From Microvelia longipes (lineage: Eukaryota; Arthropoda; Insecta; Hemiptera; Veliidae), in the NCBI GenBank assembly GCA_018340805.1, contig JACMZG010001914.1:44126772-44190771 (forward strand): a DNA stretch of 64,000 nucleotides. Reading direction: 5' to 3'. The notes under the pieces were generated by a model. That model did not search any database. It saw only the letters and a list, made by a program, of their open reading frames with translations, and was not told the DNA's origin. Position 1 is the stretch's first letter. Each line of letters begins with the position of its first letter. This document shows positions 60,180-64,000 of this stretch, in pieces. The position numbers and the translations under genes are program-made.

Positions 60180-60685
60180 AGATTTACTACGTACGCACAG
60201 CGTATTTAACAGGCGATCGTATTGCATACGTATACAATACGATCAACTAACTTCACGGTTCTTACAGCGTATTTGTTTAATTGATCGAGTGAGATTACGT
60301 GATTACTGATCCCGCCAAACATGCGTTTTTATAGTGAGGTTCACTTTTGGTTATAAGGAAGTTTAAAACAAATATATATTTAATTAAGTTGTGATTTCTT
60401 TGCATAATAATAAAGTTACACTAAAAAAATAATATTCCAAAAGTTATTTGATCAAAAACGGTAATATTGAAGTGAAATAAAGTTTGACGAGAAGGTTATC
60501 GTTAAATACGATCGTCTCTAAAGGTACATACAGCGTATCGGGGGATCCATTTAGATTCCACCTTCCTAGTTTTAGCGTATACGATCGGATCCCCTCCGCA
60601 TGGTTCATACAGCTAATATTACCGTATTGAGATATCGTATCTCATACGATACGCGGATCTAGAAATGTGTGTGAACGTACTAATT
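60180..60685. repeat. CGTATACG-rich inverted-repeat region
   Basis: Contains a small perfect inverted repeat (GATCGTATTG, loop, CAATACGATC at 60215-60244), several CAGCGTAT copies and outer ends that resemble inverted copies (CTACGTACGCACAGC and the complement of GTGTGTGAACGTACT). Possibly an old DNA element with complex subterminal repeats; the borders are not certain. Confidence 0.4.
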
Positions 60686-61369
60686 ATTAAGATTCAGTTG
60701 TTTGCTTTCCTATTCCTTATATGAAGGAGAAAGCATAGTAACTATAACGTATTTGACAGCTTATTTACAATTTTAGACGAGACGAGCTCTCAGATTATTG
60801 ATCATTTCTTGCGTTTGAGATTACCGTTTGAGTCGATCAACCAAAATTATTTTGGTCAGTAAAATTTAGCATAAAAGGCCTTAGCCGACCAGGCTTATGT
60901 TGGCCCTGTTTATATTCATAAACCAAGTAAAATAATGGTTTACTTGGGAATTGGTTCCTCTCTTCTTTGCTCAAAGCATTTATCTGAACTACTTTAACCG
61001 CTTCTCGACGTTCTGTCTCTCGTTAATTTAATTTAACCTCTTGAATGTATAATGATTACATATGCAATCGCTTTTAGCACAGAAAGTAATTAAAATTTGC
61101 ATCCCTAATGAGTCTCGATGGTAAAAATATTACTTTATCAAGTGGAGGAACAAACATTGCATGACTTGTCGGATAATAAAATCGTTAAAAATTGTACTTC
61201 TTTTTAAATTATTGCTTTTTTAATATTTATGACTGTAATAACTCATTATGTTGTGTATTGCGGGTATTTTGAATGACTAATGTGTAGTATTAATATTAAT
61301 ATCTGGTGCAAAATATGACTGATGGCTTGGAATTAAAATTTAGCTTCAAAGTAGTGTGCTTGAATATGT
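60686..61369. other. Intronic stretch without recognised element
   Basis: No exon or named repeat. Confidence 0.35.
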
Positions 61370-62700
61370 TTTTACTTTTCCTCATTTATACCGTAGGTGT
61401 ATAGAAAAAGTAGAAAAAATCCGAAACCGGGATGTTACGGGAATTATCTTATTCAGGTGTTTTAAGGCCTCCTGGGTGGTTATAATAAAGTTGCCTGTCT
61501 GTATGTGTGTGTGTGTATGTTATCATCGTAGCTTCTAGTGTATTTATGCTAGAGGGTTGAAGCTTTGTAAAAAAAATAGTCGACCACTGTAGTATGCTAT
61601 TCAGAAAATAATTTTTATCTACTCCTTGTACTGAAGTTCTACTTACAGTCTTGTTATCTCACACTGTAAATGTACTTTTACTCCCTAGGGAGGAAAAGTG
61701 AAAGTGTTGCCAACTTGACAGTTTTTTTTTGTTAAATTTTTAGGAATTTTAGAAAAAATTCAGGATTTTTTTCGGTGTTATGTTGGTACTACGGGTAGAA
61801 ATGTTTAAATTACAAATATAGTATTACACATTATTCTATTGACAGCTTACAAGAAAATAATTTGAAGATAGTGGCTTTATTCTCTCTACATCAGAGTAAT
61901 TGACATGGTAAGAATAAACTAAACTAACACAATAACAATTAAGGAGCTGAAGAATATATTAATAGTTGTTAAATTAGTTCTCTAGTCGTAAATAAAATTT
62001 AATATGCAACAAGGGATGAAAGTTTTCAGCTCTCGTATTATCTTCCTCGTCAAGCCTCGGGAGCCAAAATGTTAGTTAACTCCCTCGGCAAGCCTCGGGA
62101 GTTAACTAGTTTATCTCCCTCGGCCTACCGGCCTCGTGAGCTAATGAAGTTTCCTCCTTCGGCGCTGCCTTAGGGCAAAATTTTAACTTGAGCTGTAAAA
62201 CTTACTTTCATCCCTTGTTGCATAAATAACTATTTTGATGACGCCATTATCCCGCAATAATGACTCAGCAAACATTTCAAAAAATTATTAAACGCGGAAA
62301 AATTATGCGATAAAATTCAAATTTGGCACGCATGTAGCTATGTATAATACTAACATTTGTGCTAAGTTTCATCTTATTATCAAGTTTAGTTCAATTTTTA
62401 TTAAATGACATGTGTACGATTTTTAAAAAATTACAAATAATGATAAACAGTAAGATTTGGTAATAAATAAATACACTAAGTTTCGTTTCAAAACGGCTAT
62501 TACATACATGATTTTTGTTGGATCATAAAAGTTAAGCAGCATTGAGCATGGTCAGTGCAGTATGGGTGACCGCTAAGAATAAAACGGATGGCTTTACTAT
62601 CAGAGGATGTGCAAAACAAGTCCGAGCACATGCTGCAGTATAAATTTGGCTAATTGCATATTCTGAGGACGAGTAAAACAATTCTGAAGCAGGTAGGATA
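61370..62700 (+). mobile_element. Dispersed family A, copy 6, split by F1 insertion
   Basis: The 5' part (61370-61616) ends in the family's GAAAATAATTTTT. The 3' part resumes at 62235 with GATGACGCCATTATCCCGCA and holds the 5S-like segment (62516-62575) and worn hairpins. Between them lies a complete second copy of composite F1. Confidence 0.85.
61617..62234. mobile_element. Foldback composite F1, copy 2 (nested)
   Basis: Closely matches 15651-16242 from ATCTACTCCTTGTA to GCATAAATAACTATT. It has the same inner inverted repeat of TGCAACAAGGGATGAAAGT (62004-62022 and about 62204-62222), plus an extra tandem CCTCGG...GTTAACT duplication. Its clean insertion in family A shows that F1 moves as a unit of about 600 bp and defines its borders. 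Confidence 0.85.
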
Positions 62701-62702
62701 CT

Positions 62703-62995
62703 TATAGACCAAGAGCCCAGGGGTATTTTGTTAATAAAAAGTGTAATGGCTAGAACCGGTCTCAATTTTTCGTAAATACCTTCCTGACCAAGGATCTGTA
62801 ATTCTGCAGACTCGTATCGGATGGGTGTCCCTGGCAGAACGCACTTTAGGGGTCAAAGGTTCTGCCTGGGACACCTATCCGATACGAGTCGGCAGAATTG
62901 CAGATCCTCGTTCAGGAAGGTATTTACGAAAAATTGAGACCGGTTCCAGCCATTACACTTTTTATTAACAAAACATCCCTGGGATCTTGGTCTAT
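62703..62995. mobile_element. Foldback palindrome, ~135-bp arms
   Basis: TATAGACCAAGA at the left and its near-complement ending TCTTGGTCTAT at 62995. The arms agree almost base for base (for example GAAAAATTGAGACCGGTT and its inverse, CGTATCGGATGGGTGTCC and its near-inverse), with a central loop of about 20 nt near 62850. It starts at the point where family A copy 6 ends. Confidence 0.9.
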
Positions 62996-63452
62996 TACAA
63001 TAATAAGAGATAAAAAGTAAAAACAAGCTTATTTTGCTAAAAACAGAGCTGATTTTAAAATAAATTAATTAGCCAACTGTCCTAATACACTGCATACAGG
63101 AAAGGAGAAATACCTGGATATGCATCATACTTCGTTACTAGGGACTGAAAGCTATACTCGAAGTAAAGAGAAAACAGTAGAGTAAGACAAAATTCGTCGT
63201 CTTGAGTTAATAACTAGAATCAATGACAAAGTTCCATGCCAATCTTATTATAATTAAAAAAGATGATTGGAGATCTGCATCAACCCAATCTTATGATTGA
63301 TGACTTAACAAGAAGAAGCGACATGCCTTATTAAGTAGACCGCATGGCGGGAGCTGGCTAGCAAGATTTTTCCAGAATCCGTTCCACAGGTTATATTATA
63401 TCAAAATGTAAAATTATTTGCTACTACTCAGTTTAATATATAAATATTATAT
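62996..63452. other. Intronic stretch without recognised element
   Basis: No exon or named repeat. Confidence 0.35.
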
Positions 63453-63453
63453 A

Positions 63454-63493
<40 letters not shown>

Positions 63494-63501
63494 ATATATA
63501 A

Positions 63502-63535
<34 letters not shown>

Positions 63536-63559
63536 ATAATATATATATATATAATTATG

Positions 63560-63601
<42 letters not shown>

Positions 63602-63618
63602 TATATATATAGTATACT

Positions 63619-63649
<31 letters not shown>

Positions 63650-63712
63650 TATATATATAATATATATATATATATATTATATAATTATATATATATTATA
63701 TATAAATATATC
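63453..63712. repeat. Long degenerate (TA)n array
   Basis: About 260 bp of TA dinucleotides with many AATA/TTA slips and occasional C or G. Confidence 0.95.
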
Positions 63713-64000
63713 TTAGATTTCTAATTACAAGCCTTTCCACGTTGGTATATATGTGAGAGTGTGATATAGCTGTTCAGTGAGATGAGTAACCGTTTCAAGT
63801 AGTTGGAATATTTATATCTGTCGTATTGACAGATTTATGTTCAAATTCAACCTTGTGTTTTAAAGTCATAAGTTTATTGACTCTCTGTAATCTTCAAGTT
63901 ATAAATTTAAAACCTAATACGCAGTGAAAAGACATGATTCAAATGTTTTTAAATTTCATTTATTATTGTTTGAGTATTTGTTTAACAGCTTAAAATTATT
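63713..64000. other. Right edge, no recognised element
   Basis: No exon or named repeat. Confidence 0.35.

Larger units (their letters stand above)
40438..64000 (+). other. DOK7 intron 2 (5' part, >23.5 kb)
   Basis: Starts with GTACAATTG at 40438. No acceptor-exon combination encoding the rest of a PH domain was recognised up to the window's end, so the intron probably continues beyond it. Its content is almost entirely repeats, listed separately. Confidence 0.6.

Overview
This window is animal nuclear DNA, probably from an invertebrate with a repeat-bloated, strongly AT-rich genome. It has no bacterial-style operons. It holds spliced exons with canonical GT/AG borders, tRNA-derived and 5S-related retroposon-like repeats, a CENP-B/pogo-type DNA transposon, hAT-like and other miniature elements, many minisatellites and well over a dozen long (TA)n arrays. 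The species cannot be named from the sequence alone.

The one host gene I can support is a DOK7 (docking protein 7) orthologue on the + strand. Its 18-codon first coding exon (MAQLSIIEGQCKFRDGKK, ATG at 28473, donor at 28527) and its 46-nt second coding exon (40392-40437, WKSRWCVMRKLSPVA plus one base) together give the start of the PH domain. Intron 1 is about 11.9 kb. Intron 2 runs off the right edge (more than 23.5 kb), because I find no third exon. The region left of 28.45 kb is therefore upstream flank or untranscribed sequence, and nearly everything right of it is DOK7 intron.

Layout. 0-5 kb: flank, a TA array inside inverted arms, and a BEL/Pao-like Gag-type ORF (3009-3485) with a 56-bp duplicate upstream. 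4-8.4 kb: two SINE types, a degenerate pogo/Tigger element (6851-7725) and a palindromic element. 8.6-12 kb: hairpins and two minisatellites. 12.1-15.2 kb: a 2.4-kb inverted-repeat-bounded block and a MITE with a perfect 8-bp target duplication. 15.6-20.8 kb: a foldback composite, a roughly 35-copy 22-bp minisatellite rich in TGACGTCA, and TA arrays. 21.7-22.4 kb: the first copy of a dispersed family (family A) with stable GCGAAGC hairpins and, in several copies, a 5S rRNA-like segment. 25.1-26.2 kb: a composite minisatellite. 28.4-64 kb: DOK7 exons 1 and 2 separated and followed by family A copies, hAT-like and palindromic elements, a hammerhead-ribozyme-like motif (37139-37181), several minisatellites and TA arrays.

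The most interesting signals are RNA-like or DNA-hairpin structures in the repeats. They are a complete-looking hammerhead core, a CTGATGA-stem-GAAAG motif whose stem covaries between three otherwise unlike palindromic elements, and covarying GCGAAGC hairpins with tandem G-A mismatches.
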